NCBI RefSeq assembly: GCF_021655615.1
Contig: NZ_AP025245.1
Location: forward strand, 744,001 to 808,000
Reading direction: 5' to 3'
Source of the DNA: Acidianus sp. HS-5
GTDB lineage: Archaea; Thermoproteota; Thermoprotei_A; Sulfolobales; Sulfolobaceae
DNA length: 64,000 nucleotides
Shown: positions 1-7,985 of the stretch, in pieces
Layout of the letters: every line of letters starts with the position of its first letter
Position numbering within the stretch: the stretch's first letter is position 1
The notes under the pieces: model-generated
What the model was told of the DNA's origin: nothing
Databases searched by the model: none
The model's input: only the letters and a program-made list of their open reading frames with translations
Position numbers and translations under genes: made by a program

Positions 1-1
1 C

Positions 2-1021
2 TTAAGTTTCGTTTCCCTATTTTACATCTTTCAAGGTGTAGTAAGTATTTTTGCGTACATCATGGGTGGATACATGACGGATTTCATAGGTAGAGTTAAA
101 TCAATGGTTTTATCTTCAGCACTCTCATCGATTTCATTACTCATTGCATTCTTAGTTAATCTTCCTTTAGCAGTAGTTGTTTTTATCCTCGTACAGACTT
201 TCTTTAATTCCATTTATAATGTATCCAATACCTCAATGGTAGGAGATTTAAATAAGGAGTTTAAGGGGCTTGTAATTTCTTTTAGCAGGATAAGGGTAGG
301 AATTAATGCAGGCTGGGCTGTCGGACCGGTAATTGGTGGAATTCTTTTTACAACGTGGAGCTTTAGGGAATTGCTCCTAGTATCCTCCATAGTTTCCCTA
401 CTTCCACTTCCTCTCCTCTTTTCCTTACCTGACTTTAAAGGTAAAATAAGGATAGCCATTAACTTATCAAGGAGTTTTATACTCTTCCTAATACCTACTT
501 TCCTTACGTTCATGATAATGGGACAGTTGGGCTTTTCTCTTCTTACTTACTACGATGTGGTAGTTGGACTATCTACTTTCCAGGTGAGCCTCCTATTCAT
601 GGTTAATGGGTTATTAATAGTATTCCTTCAAGAGTTGATAGGAAAGAGGCTTACTGGAAAAATGATAGTCCTAGGAGTTATGCTATACGGCGTTTCTTAT
701 TTTGCTGTAGCATTTGTGACCAATTTTATACTAGCGGTAGTGGACATGGCTTTTATAACCTTAGCCGAAATGGTAGTTTCTCCTCTTTCTCAAGCTATTG
801 CCTCTTCCCTATCAAAGGACGAAAGCAGAGGAAGAGAAATAGGAATTTACGGAATGGTTACTGCTTTAGGCAGAGTACTAGGCTCATCATATACGAGCTT
901 CTTAATGAATTACTACCTCTATTCTCCCACAATCCTGTGGTTCTTAGTATCACTGTTGGGATTTACCTCTGCTGTCCTTTATTATCCAGTGATAAGAAAG
1001 GACGTAAAATCAACCTCATAG
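2..1021 (+). CDS. MFS transporter, 5'-truncated by window edge
   Basis: The frame is open to the first bases of the window, so the start lies outside; about 339 residues are visible. They form roughly ten hydrophobic helices with the loop GGYMTDFIGR near the beginning, which resembles the conserved major facilitator loop between helices 2 and 3 (G-x3-D-R-x-G-R). A second conserved feature is the Gly-rich segment INAGWAVGPVIGG, typical of helix 5. It should be an inner-membrane secondary transporter, probably an exporter of the drug-resistance type, but the substrate cannot be read from the sequence. It ends about 70 bases before the small gene at 1090 and may not be co-transcribed with it, because a TATA-like box lies between them. 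Confidence 0.85.
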   Translation, partial: LSFVSLFYIFQGVVSIFAYIMGGYMTDFIGRVKSMVLSSALSSISLLIAFLVNLPLAVVVFILVQTFFNSIYNVSNTSMVGDLNKEFKGLVISFSRIRVGINAGWAVGPVIGGILFTTWSFRELLLVSSIVSLLPLPLLFSLPDFKGKIRIAINLSRSFILFLIPTFLTFMIMGQLGFSLLTYYDVVVGLSTFQVSLLFMVNGLLIVFLQELIGKRLTGKMIVLGVMLYGVSYFAVAFVTNFILAVVDMAFITLAEMVVSPLSQAIASSLSKDESRGREIGIYGMVTALGRVLGSSYTSFLMNYYLYSPTILWFLVSLLGFTSAVLYYPVIRKDVKSTS

Positions 1022-1089
1022 GCTTGTTGCTAACTTCATCTTTAAGCTCCTTAAATAGTTATATAAGCTCTTTTGTGCATATGCTCTTA

Positions 1090-1347
1090 ATGGACAAGAA
1101 AGTTTATGAGGATATAATAAAGCCCTTTGGTTCATATGAGAGATTTAAGAAGAGGGTTGACGACATAAAGTTTGAGATAGAAATGATGAAGAGGACAGGC
1201 AAAACCTCAGAAGAGATATTTGCAGAACTTTATGAAATATGGGAGAGGGAATACTTAAGGGCGTTCAACGGAGACGTGAAGAAGGCTAGGGAACATTTAA
1301 TGAAGGTGAGGGAATGGAGAAGGAAGCTAAGGAACTGCGAAAGCTAA
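1090..1347 (+). CDS. Small charged protein, putative partner of the adjacent nucleotidyltransferase
   Basis: The 85-residue product is rich in Lys, Glu and Arg and looks entirely helical; I do not recognise its family. The open frame extends back to 937, but that part is a hydrophobic shadow of the upstream transporter. A TATA-like box at about 1056-1066 sits 25-30 bases before the ATG at 1090, consistent with a leaderless start; the ATG at 1081 is an alternative. Its last 34 bases overlap the start of the nucleotidyltransferase, so the two are almost certainly translated together. By analogy with small-protein/nucleotidyltransferase toxin-antitoxin pairs it is a candidate antitoxin or partner subunit; this is inference from position. 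Confidence 0.7.
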   Translation: MDKKVYEDIIKPFGSYERFKKRVDDIKFEIEMMKRTGKTSEEIFAELYEIWEREYLRAFNGDVKKAREHLMKVREWRRKLRNCES

Positions 1348-1856
1348 TATCGGCACTGGAGGAATCTAATTGTGAGTACGTAATTGTAGGAGGTTTAGTT
1401 GCAATCCATTATGGTAGGAACAGGGTAACTCAAGATATAGACGTAATTGTAGGCAATTGCGACATTAAAGTCCTTTTAAACGCTTTGGTAAAACAAGGTT
1501 TCGAATTTTCTAGACAAGAGTTGGAGGAGGCATTTAAAGAAAGAGGAAGAATAACTCTTTTCATTCCAGAGGATGTATTATTTCACGTCGATTTGAAGTT
1601 TGCAAGCGACGACCTTGACCTTGAAGTGCTTAAGGATAGAGTTAGGGATAAACTCATGGGAATAGACTGTTGGATCGAAAGCGTTGAAGACATAATAGTA
1701 GCGAAACTAATTTATGGTAGCAGTCAAGATGAGGAGGACGTGATCGCAGTCCTATTAAATAAAGGTATAGGCGAAAGACTGAAGGAGAAGGCTAAAAAAT
1801 TCAAGGCGTATAATAAGCTGTGCGGTATTGCGGAAATGATAGGCTTAGTTTGCTGA
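1314..1856 (+). CDS. Nucleotidyltransferase fold protein (toxin-like)
   Basis: The 180-residue protein carries a minimal nucleotidyltransferase signature: a GG motif at 26-27, an H-Y-G-R-N-R stretch at 32-37, then T-Q-D-I-D-V (39-44) supplying two acidic residues, D41 and D43. A third acid is likely D93 in the segment H-V-D-L. A later V-E-D-I-I-V-A-K-L segment matches the substrate-binding helix of this family. This arrangement is shared by AbiEii-like and related nucleotidyltransferases, which modify RNA or proteins and often act as toxins. It overlaps the preceding small gene, which suggests a two-gene toxin-antitoxin or modification module. The fold is well supported by the motif; the biological role is inferred. 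Confidence 0.75.
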   Translation: MEKEAKELRKLISALEESNCEYVIVGGLVAIHYGRNRVTQDIDVIVGNCDIKVLLNALVKQGFEFSRQELEEAFKERGRITLFIPEDVLFHVDLKFASDDLDLEVLKDRVRDKLMGIDCWIESVEDIIVAKLIYGSSQDEEDVIAVLLNKGIGERLKEKAKKFKAYNKLCGIAEMIGLVC

Positions 1857-1946
1857 GTTAAATAGTAGAATTAATGACAATGAAATGAAAAATTTTCACT
1901 CAAATTTAATTATAAGAGTAAAACAATAAAAAATTAAGACAATTCA

Positions 1947-3284
1947 TTATAGGTCTGTCCTTCTGAACTTAAGATATCCAAGAGCTGAAAGTCCCACTAA
2001 CCAAACCAATTGTAAAGCTATTGATATTCCTACATTGAAAGGCGCACAGACTAACGTTAAATGAGTTGATAGATAAGATGCTACTGCACATATAGATGTC
2101 GGATTTATATAATACGCAAGTATATTTGTAGTGCTTGTTGGCAAAAATATAGGCAATATCCCTTCTACTATTCTAATAATAAAGAATAGGGCTATTGATA
2201 TTCCAAGAGTTGCCGTCGCAGATTTAATGAAATTGCTTAACATGAATGCTAGTATGTAATAGAAAGATAGTACTGAAATTAGTTCGACTATAAGCATAGT
2301 TACCACAAATGCTGGGAAATAATGCACTAAGACTGAAAAAGTTGCACCCACTATAACACTGAAGATAATACTAGTCACTATTCCTGTCAATATTCCGCTT
2401 CCGAGTCTAGTTAGGTAAAAGCTTGTCCTTGTCAGAGGCCTAGATATTATGAATTCTATTGCGCCACTATCTATAAGCTTAGAATATAATACGTAAGCTA
2501 AGTATATCATAATTATTGGGAAAAACTCTAGGAACAGTGAAGAGGACGAAGATACACCTTGGTTAATAGCATCTTCAACATAAGGAATCGGATAGTAAAT
2601 ACAGCTTATGCGGAATGCTCCTCTACCTGCAATAGCTCTACTATGTAATAAATTTCCTGCTATAGAAATTAACTCGGTTCCAGGTGGAACTTTTAATGTT
2701 GTAACAGTTATATATGAGGAATAGTTGATCGTATGCGAGCATATGCTTTTAAGCCCTTCATTATAGAACGTTAAGTTTAGTGAACCTTCTTCTGATGTGC
2801 TTACAAGAACTAATTTTCCTACAGAACCCTTAACTCCTAAAATAACTGCCATCAAATCTCCTCTATATATGAAATAATTGTAGAATTTCGATACATTGTA
2901 AACTATTCCGCTAGGGGGCAAAACTGCTTTCTCGTCATAAGTTGAGTACTTTACTAATATACAAGTAGCATTATTACCTTGAATTACGAAGAATCCTGAG
3001 GAATTACTCTGTGTTGTCGATATTACTTTACCTTCATTTAATAACTCTACAGTAGCTGATAATGGATTACCTTGGTTATTAAATATGTATCCTTCTACAG
3101 TATTATCACCAGACGTTACACCCGCAAAGTTCATGTTATAATATGAAGACTGAGGCAAATTTGCTAATGTGATGTGATAAGTTAGATATCCTATACCTAT
3201 GCCTACAACTGCAAATAACACTAGAAAAATGATTACTGAAAGCCTAAGAAAAGACCTTTTAAAATCATAAAGAATAGGGTTCAT
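1947..3284 (-). CDS. ABC-2 type exporter permease with large exported N-terminal domain (copy A)
   Basis: This 445-residue membrane protein starts with one transmembrane helix (about 13-36), continues with an exported domain of about 200 residues, and ends with about six helices of the ABC-2 permease type. The exported part contains a segment (V-E-G-Y-I-F-N-N-Q-G-N-P-L onward) resembling a carboxypeptidase-regulatory-like beta-sandwich, then S-S-G-F-F-V-I. The start overlaps the stop of the upstream ATPase by four bases and is preceded by a GGTGA ribosome site, so the two form an exporter operon. It is clearly paralogous to the permease at 5127-6533: the end of the cytoplasmic loop (IEFIISRPLTRT) is identical. 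The transported substrate is unknown. Confidence 0.85.
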   Translation of the reverse strand: MNPILYDFKRSFLRLSVIIFLVLFAVVGIGIGYLTYHITLANLPQSSYYNMNFAGVTSGDNTVEGYIFNNQGNPLSATVELLNEGKVISTTQSNSSGFFVIQGNNATCILVKYSTYDEKAVLPPSGIVYNVSKFYNYFIYRGDLMAVILGVKGSVGKLVLVSTSEEGSLNLTFYNEGLKSICSHTINYSSYITVTTLKVPPGTELISIAGNLLHSRAIAGRGAFRISCIYYPIPYVEDAINQGVSSSSSLFLEFFPIIMIYLAYVLYSKLIDSGAIEFIISRPLTRTSFYLTRLGSGILTGIVTSIIFSVIVGATFSVLVHYFPAFVVTMLIVELISVLSFYYILAFMLSNFIKSATATLGISIALFFIIRIVEGILPIFLPTSTTNILAYYINPTSICAVASYLSTHLTLVCAPFNVGISIALQLVWLVGLSALGYLKFRRTDL

Positions 3285-4180
3285 TGTGATTCACCTATTA
3301 TCTTAAAGAACAAGCTCTCAAGATCTTGCCTGACGTATCCAATTTCAAGTACTCCATAAGGCTTTAAGACTCTAGCAACGTCTTCCGTGTCCCCTTTGAA
3401 GTTATTAATAATTATTACTCCATTGTTAAGCGTTGGTTCTCCGAAGCTTGAACATGCTTTAAGCGCTTCCTCTGACGGTGAGTTTAATACGACCCTCAAA
3501 GCATTAGTAGAAATCATCTTCCTCAAGTCTTCCATCCTCGTCTCCTTCACTATCTTACCCTTATGGAGGAATACTACCTTATCAGCTAACGACTCAACCT
3601 CAGAAAGGATGTGAGAAGAGAAAAGCACTGTCTTACCTTCCTTCTTAAGTTTAAGAGCTAAGTTCTTAAAGAACTGCATCCCCTCAGGGTCGAGACCGTT
3701 TAACACTTCATCGAACAGAAAGTTCTTTGGGTTCGAGATAAGGGAAACTGCTAAAGCAAACCTTTTCTTCATTCCTTGAGAGTAATTCTTCAACTTATCG
3801 TTTTCCCTCCCTGACAATCCTACTTCCTCAAACAACTTCTTCCCCATACTTCTTGCTTCAGAGGTAGGGATCTTGTAATAGCCAGCAATGTAAACAAAAT
3901 AATCAAGGGCTTTAACGTCCTGCTCATAGATGGGGAGTTCCGGGACCCAGCCTACGTTCTCTGAAGCCTTCTTCTTATCCTTAGTTATACTATAATTGTC
4001 AATGAAAACGTCTCCAGAAGTCGGGTAAATTACTCCAGAGGCAATCTTTATGGTAGTAGTCTTCCCTGCACCGTTTAAACCTACAAAACCAACAATTTCT
4101 CCGTCGTTCACAGTGAAATTTTCTCCGTTTAATGCTTGAATTTTTCCATAATATTTAACTAAGTTTTCTACTCTTATCAT
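3281..4180 (-). CDS. ABC transporter ATP-binding protein
   Basis: The 299-residue cytoplasmic ATPase energises the neighbouring permease. With the start at 4180 it has Walker A GLNGAGKTT (34-42), signature Y-S-Q-G-M (133-137), Walker B F-L-F-D-E (154-158) and switch His 190. The C-terminal hundred residues are of the type found in ABC-2 exporters of the NatA/CcmA group. The reading frame continues upstream to 4342, but that extension would run across the divergent promoter and has no conserved content, so I chose the ATG giving M-I-R-V-E-N-L-V. It could serve both permease paralogs at this locus, because copy B at 5127-6533 has no ATPase beside it. Confidence 0.9.
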   Translation of the reverse strand: MIRVENLVKYYGKIQALNGENFTVNDGEIVGFVGLNGAGKTTTIKIASGVIYPTSGDVFIDNYSITKDKKKASENVGWVPELPIYEQDVKALDYFVYIAGYYKIPTSEARSMGKKLFEEVGLSGRENDKLKNYSQGMKKRFALAVSLISNPKNFLFDEVLNGLDPEGMQFFKNLALKLKKEGKTVLFSSHILSEVESLADKVVFLHKGKIVKETRMEDLRKMISTNALRVVLNSPSEEALKACSSFGEPTLNNGVIIINNFKGDTEDVARVLKPYGVLEIGYVRQDLESLFFKIIGESQ

Positions 4181-4232
4181 CGAGCTAAAATCTACTGAGA
4201 AATTATTAAAGCTTGTCGTAAGAAACTCTTCA

Positions 4233-4268
4233 GAAAAGCTTATATACTTCACTTTACTAAAGTAAAGT
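4233..4268 (+). promoter_or_regulatory. Promoter with perfect inverted-repeat operator
   Basis: A purine-rich BRE-like stretch (4233-4238) and a TATA box CTTATATA (4239-4246) are followed by the perfect inverted repeat ACTTTAC-taaa-GTAAAGT at 4251-4268. The repeat ends three bases before the ATG at 4272, so it covers the expected transcription start of a leaderless message. A repressor bound there would block initiation. The likeliest ligand is the winged-helix protein encoded second in this transcript. The same intergenic space must also hold the divergent promoter of the ABC exporter, so both could be controlled together. The repeat is seen directly; its regulator is inferred. Confidence 0.65.
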
Positions 4269-4271
4269 AAA

Positions 4272-4709
4272 ATGAGCGAGGATAATCCAGATAAATTAAA
4301 TGAATTATTAAATTCTAGGAAAGACTTGATAGATAAGTTCATTAATATGCAAAAGGAGAACCTGAAGGAAATTAAAGGAGATAATTGGAAGGTTGAAAGT
4401 TATGAATTAAGAATAGATAAAGGCTCGGGCGAGGAGGCTAGTAGGATCTTTGGCATAAGTTTTAACAACGTTGGCGTAGGTATCTCTGTTTCTGAAGATG
4501 GAAAATTGAAACACTTGGCAATATTTAGCACTAAGGACGAGGACGAGAGCGAAGAGGTAAGGAAAAGAACTGCTCAGTCATTAATCTTATTCCTTAATAA
4601 AAATAAAGTGCTTTATCAAGAGGCGGAACTTGAGTTATTGAAAGGTAAGACAGGGCCACAAGCTATAAAGTCCATAAGAATTATAAAAAATGAGGAGTAT
4701 AGCTTATGA
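4272..4709 (+). CDS. Hypothetical protein co-transcribed with a winged-helix regulator
   Basis: The 145-residue soluble protein has no family I recognise. Its N-terminal third is helical and charged, and the centre (about 60-105) alternates in a beta pattern. There are no cysteines, membrane segments or signal peptide. It begins just after the palindromic operator and ends with a four-base overlap (ATGA) with the winged-helix gene, so the pair is an operon divergent from the ABC exporter. It may sense or transmit the signal for that regulator, but this is only suggested by position. Confidence 0.7.
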   Translation: MSEDNPDKLNELLNSRKDLIDKFINMQKENLKEIKGDNWKVESYELRIDKGSGEEASRIFGISFNNVGVGISVSEDGKLKHLAIFSTKDEDESEEVRKRTAQSLILFLNKNKVLYQEAELELLKGKTGPQAIKSIRIIKNEEYSL

Positions 4710-5059
4710 AGAGGGATTCGATCTTAGAACACTGTAAATCCCCTAAGTCATTCTCTGAACTTAAGAAATTGACGGGAATGTCTGACGCTGGTTTATCTAA
4801 GGCGTTAAATGACCTAATTAAGGACGGTTACCTTCAGAAGACTTCAGACGGAAAATACGTGATAACTGATAAGGCATTAAATAAGTATAAGGAAATGTGG
4901 ATAAACGGAATTTGGTTCAAGTATAGTGGAATTCCTGACGAGAAGATAAAAAAGATTGCTGAAATACTTAAGGACGAAAAGGAATTTTACATAACAGCAT
5001 CAAAGGAAAGTGAAGAGCTTCCGGAAGAGCTAATTATACTTTTACAGATTATACAGTAA
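4706..5059 (+). CDS. Winged-helix transcriptional regulator
   Basis: The 117-residue protein begins with a winged helix-turn-helix: helices around 13-24 and 27-43 (S-F-S-E-L-K-K-L-T-G then S-D-A-G-L-S-K-A-L-N-D-L), followed by a wing with D-G-K-Y-V-I-T at about 51-57. This is the layout of small archaeal ArsR/MarR-like regulators. The C-terminal 50 residues are helical and probably serve dimerisation. It is the second gene of an operon whose promoter carries a perfect inverted repeat, which makes autoregulation and control of the divergent ABC exporter likely. No metal-binding cysteine pair is present apart from one early Cys, so a metal-sensing role is not indicated. Confidence 0.8.
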   Translation: MKRDSILEHCKSPKSFSELKKLTGMSDAGLSKALNDLIKDGYLQKTSDGKYVITDKALNKYKEMWINGIWFKYSGIPDEKIKKIAEILKDEKEFYITASKESEELPEELIILLQIIQ

Positions 5060-5126
5060 GCTTTTTATAAATAAAGGAAGCGTAAATTTCACTATTCATA
5101 GTGGAGATTCCCTCTTCGTGAGTGGC

Positions 5127-6533
5127 TCACAAATCCATTCCCTTGAACTTCAGATAAGATAACAACGAAGGAACTACTAACCAGGCTATTTGAGAGATAA
5201 TTGAGAATAAAACGTTAAACGGTGCATTAGCCAAGGTTAACCTAAACATTATGTATGTTGCAACTTCGCTTATTGCTGTTGGATTAGCGTAGTAGAGTAA
5301 AGTATAGTTATGTTGTATTGAAGCTAACAGTAACATTATCCCTATTACAAAATATAATCCTATAGAAGCTCCTAGAACTACCTTGGAAGATTTTATGAAA
5401 CTACTAAGGGCAAACGTCATTATGTAATAGAACATAACTGCAGGAATTATCCTAAGTATAAGAAGACTTACAACAAAAGATGGGAAGAAATGCACTAAGG
5501 GAATGAAAACTACGCCTAAAAGTAAACTAAATACTAAACTTGACACAACTCCCGTCAATAGTCCGCTTATAAGCCTATTAAGATAGAAGTTAGTTCTAGT
5601 CAAAGGTCTAGATATTATAAACTCAATGGCTCCGCTATCTAAGGGCTTTGTGTAAAGTATGTAAGCTAAGTATATCATGATAATTGGGAAGAAAGCCTGG
5701 AAGATTAGTGAGGCTGAATTTAAACCCTTGTCTACGCTTTCACTTAAACAATAGGATATTAAATACTCGAGATATGGGATAGGATAATAATTTAAAATTG
5801 TGGAATACAAATTTCCATTACTATCTAATTCAGTAACTGCAATATCTTCAGTTCCATGAGGGATACTAATTGTTTTAACCATGATGGGAGAGGAATAATT
5901 TATAGTCTGATAACAAATTGAACCTTTAAAAACAGGTAATATGTGACCTCCCTTAACATAATAGTATATACAGCTTGCATTTGCGTGTTTGGGGTAAAAG
6001 GCCATATACAATGAACCTTTACAGAAAACATTAGCAAAGATTAATTTTCCCTCATAGTTATTAACTCCAATGATAACTGCAACGCTTTTACAATTTGTCA
6101 CTTTAAAGTTATAAAAGTAAGATAAGTTATAAATTACAAATTTTTGGAGTCCTTGAGATAATATGCCTTTCTCCTCGTAACTTGAATACTTTACTATAAT
6201 ACACGTGGGATTTGCGCCTCGTATAATAAAGAACCCAGAAGAGTTAGAGGTAGTGCTCGAAATACATCTACCACCCTGCAGTAACTCTACTGTACCTGAT
6301 AAAGGGTTACCTTGGTTGTTAAAGACGTAGCCCTTTACCGTAACAACTCCGTTACCCCTCGACACTACTCCTACAAAGTTTAAATTGTAATGAGCAGAGG
6401 GAGGTACTTTACCTAAGGATGAATAGTATTCAGTGTAACCTTCTGCGACTCCTAAAATTATAAAAAGTATCAAAACTCCTACCACGGACCAGCGTAAAAA
6501 GGCTCTTTTAAAATCATAAATTACTGGATTCAT
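5127..6533 (-). CDS. ABC-2 type exporter permease with exported N-terminal domain (copy B)
   Basis: This 468-residue paralog of the permease at 1947-3284 has the same order: one N-terminal helix, an exported domain of about 220 residues with the V-K-G-Y-V-F-N-N-Q-G-N-P-L segment, and about six C-terminal helices. The shared block ending S-R-P-L-T-R-T and the shared beta-sandwich region show a gene duplication. It has extra cysteines in the exported domain (for example C-K-S, F-C-K-G, S-C-I-Y), which may form disulfides at the acidic cell surface. A GGTGAG ribosome site precedes the ATG, and it follows the radical-SAM-like gene by 55 bases. No ATPase is adjacent, so it may borrow the one at 3281-4180. 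Confidence 0.85.
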   Translation of the reverse strand: MNPVIYDFKRAFLRWSVVGVLILFIILGVAEGYTEYYSSLGKVPPSAHYNLNFVGVVSRGNGVVTVKGYVFNNQGNPLSGTVELLQGGRCISSTTSNSSGFFIIRGANPTCIIVKYSSYEEKGILSQGLQKFVIYNLSYFYNFKVTNCKSVAVIIGVNNYEGKLIFANVFCKGSLYMAFYPKHANASCIYYYVKGGHILPVFKGSICYQTINYSSPIMVKTISIPHGTEDIAVTELDSNGNLYSTILNYYPIPYLEYLISYCLSESVDKGLNSASLIFQAFFPIIMIYLAYILYTKPLDSGAIEFIISRPLTRTNFYLNRLISGLLTGVVSSLVFSLLLGVVFIPLVHFFPSFVVSLLILRIIPAVMFYYIMTFALSSFIKSSKVVLGASIGLYFVIGIMLLLASIQHNYTLLYYANPTAISEVATYIMFRLTLANAPFNVLFSIISQIAWLVVPSLLSYLKFKGMDL

Positions 6534-6588
6534 TCACTCACCTTAAATTTTTAGTAATTTTTGATCGTTGGGATAAACTCGAATTTAA

Positions 6589-7686
6589 CTATTTAAGGAT
6601 TATCGTAATAAGATGTAGAGGATTCTTAAAATTCAACTTCCTCAAGAACTCTCCTTTTGTTTCCTTATTCTTAAGTAGAGTTCTGTCTACCAGACTTACG
6701 ATTAACTTGTTCCTAATAAGACTTCTACTTATAGTCCATGCCTCGTACAACGCTTTAGGATAGTCCTTACCCGGTAGGGGAATAATTATAGCCTTAAGAC
6801 CCTCAAAGGAAGAGAGAGCATCAGAAGGCGAAAAGATCATGGGGTAAATAAAATTCTTGTTAAGCTCCTTAATTGCTTCATCTTCCACGTCTAGGTTACA
6901 CACGCCGGGCTCTTTACTTAACACGGGTGTTCTATAATTACTCTCACTTAGACCCAGAGTCTTACTTACCTTACTTACGTCAACCTTACTTATACTCCTC
7001 AAGCTTATTTGATTAAAGAAGACTTTACCGAATCTAGTGGATATTCTAAGCAGTTCAAGGATTTCCTCTTCAGTACCGTAAGAGAATAAATCGGGGGAAA
7101 TTAAGTTAACCTTACCTTGTACCGATTGCACTTCCATTTCCTTCAATATTACCTCTCTAGGGACTTTCCTGTTACCCCTCATTATCTCAACTTCAGCCGT
7201 TGCCGATGGAGACTTTATGGGGTAAAACTTTTCCGCAGGAGTACCCCATATAACTCCTTCTCTCTTTATTGCGTCAAAGATTACGTTCTCTGCCTCTCCT
7301 ACAACTATAGTATCTACCCATTTCTCTTTTCTCTCCAGTAATTCCCACGCCCCCGGACCTCCGGCAATTACCTTGAAATTAAACCTTGTCTTAAGTTCCC
7401 TAATCTTAGAGGCAAACCTCTTAAATGAGTAATAAAACCCTGGCTCTTCTCCAAAGGCTTCCCTTATTACTGAAGATTGAGGAGTTAAAGCAAAAGGGTC
7501 GTTAACGTAAATTCCTAAAACGTTAGTCTTTCCTATCTTTGATGGAGGAACAATTCTAGCGTTAGTTATTGCCTCAATTTTTCTGAGACCGTATGGTGGA
7601 TATTTATTCTTTCTTATGAGTGGTAATACTCTCTCAGGAAGCGGTGGAAGAGAATAGAATGTTGCCGGGTCTGCGGTTAATATCAT
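6589..7686 (-). CDS. Radical-SAM/B12-binding-like protein lacking the Fe-S cysteines
   Basis: The 365-residue protein follows the layout of archaeal proteins with a B12-binding-like domain before a radical SAM barrel: V-I-A-G-G-P-G-A-W-E-L-L at about 106-117, then D-T-I-V-V-G-E-A-E at 125-133. Where the C-x3-C-x2-C cluster loop is expected (about 167-180), it reads E-I-M-R-G-N-R-K-V-P-R-E-V-I, with no cysteine. The whole protein has one Cys. A later L-I-S-P-D-L-F-S-Y-G segment again resembles the barrel strands of the family. It is therefore probably a catalytically altered relative that cannot bind a 4Fe-4S cluster. Upstream, TTTATAC lies about 26 bases before the ATG. The family assignment is from pattern memory. 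Confidence 0.55.
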   Translation of the reverse strand: MILTADPATFYSLPPLPERVLPLIRKNKYPPYGLRKIEAITNARIVPPSKIGKTNVLGIYVNDPFALTPQSSVIREAFGEEPGFYYSFKRFASKIRELKTRFNFKVIAGGPGAWELLERKEKWVDTIVVGEAENVIFDAIKREGVIWGTPAEKFYPIKSPSATAEVEIMRGNRKVPREVILKEMEVQSVQGKVNLISPDLFSYGTEEEILELLRISTRFGKVFFNQISLRSISKVDVSKVSKTLGLSESNYRTPVLSKEPGVCNLDVEDEAIKELNKNFIYPMIFSPSDALSSFEGLKAIIIPLPGKDYPKALYEAWTISRSLIRNKLIVSLVDRTLLKNKETKGEFLRKLNFKNPLHLITIILK

Positions 7687-7985
7687 CCTATAATGTTCTT
7701 TATGTGTATGTATAAACTTATTCTCTTATAAACGATAAACGGAGAATGTAGTAAAAGTATGATTCAGGTTCTACATTACGAATTGGAATAATAGAGAAAT
7801 ATTCAATTAAATTATCACATTATGAAAACGTATTTAACGGCTAAAGTTGCAGTATTTTCTCTATTTATAGAAACAAAGCGAATTCGAAAAAGCTTGAATT
7901 GCCCAGTAAAAGAATATTAATAAAAAGATATGCTTATCGAGAGGAATGTAAAATGGTTCCTCAGATCTTAAATAAGTATAAGCAA
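7687..7985. other. Intergenic region, no gene seen
   Basis: About 300 AT-rich bases between a gene that starts at 7686 and the 3' end of another. It contains the TATA-like promoter of the radical-SAM-like gene near its left end. I see no RNA gene or repeat. A 21-codon open frame begins at about 7953 but runs into the neighbouring gene and has no support. Confidence 0.5.

Noticed and set aside
937..1089. N-terminal extension of the small gene at 1090
   Set aside because: It is a shadow of the MFS gene and would bypass a good TATA box.
4181..4342. N-terminal extension of the ABC ATPase
   Set aside because: It spans the divergent promoter and the other operon's first codons; the family N-terminus begins at 4180.
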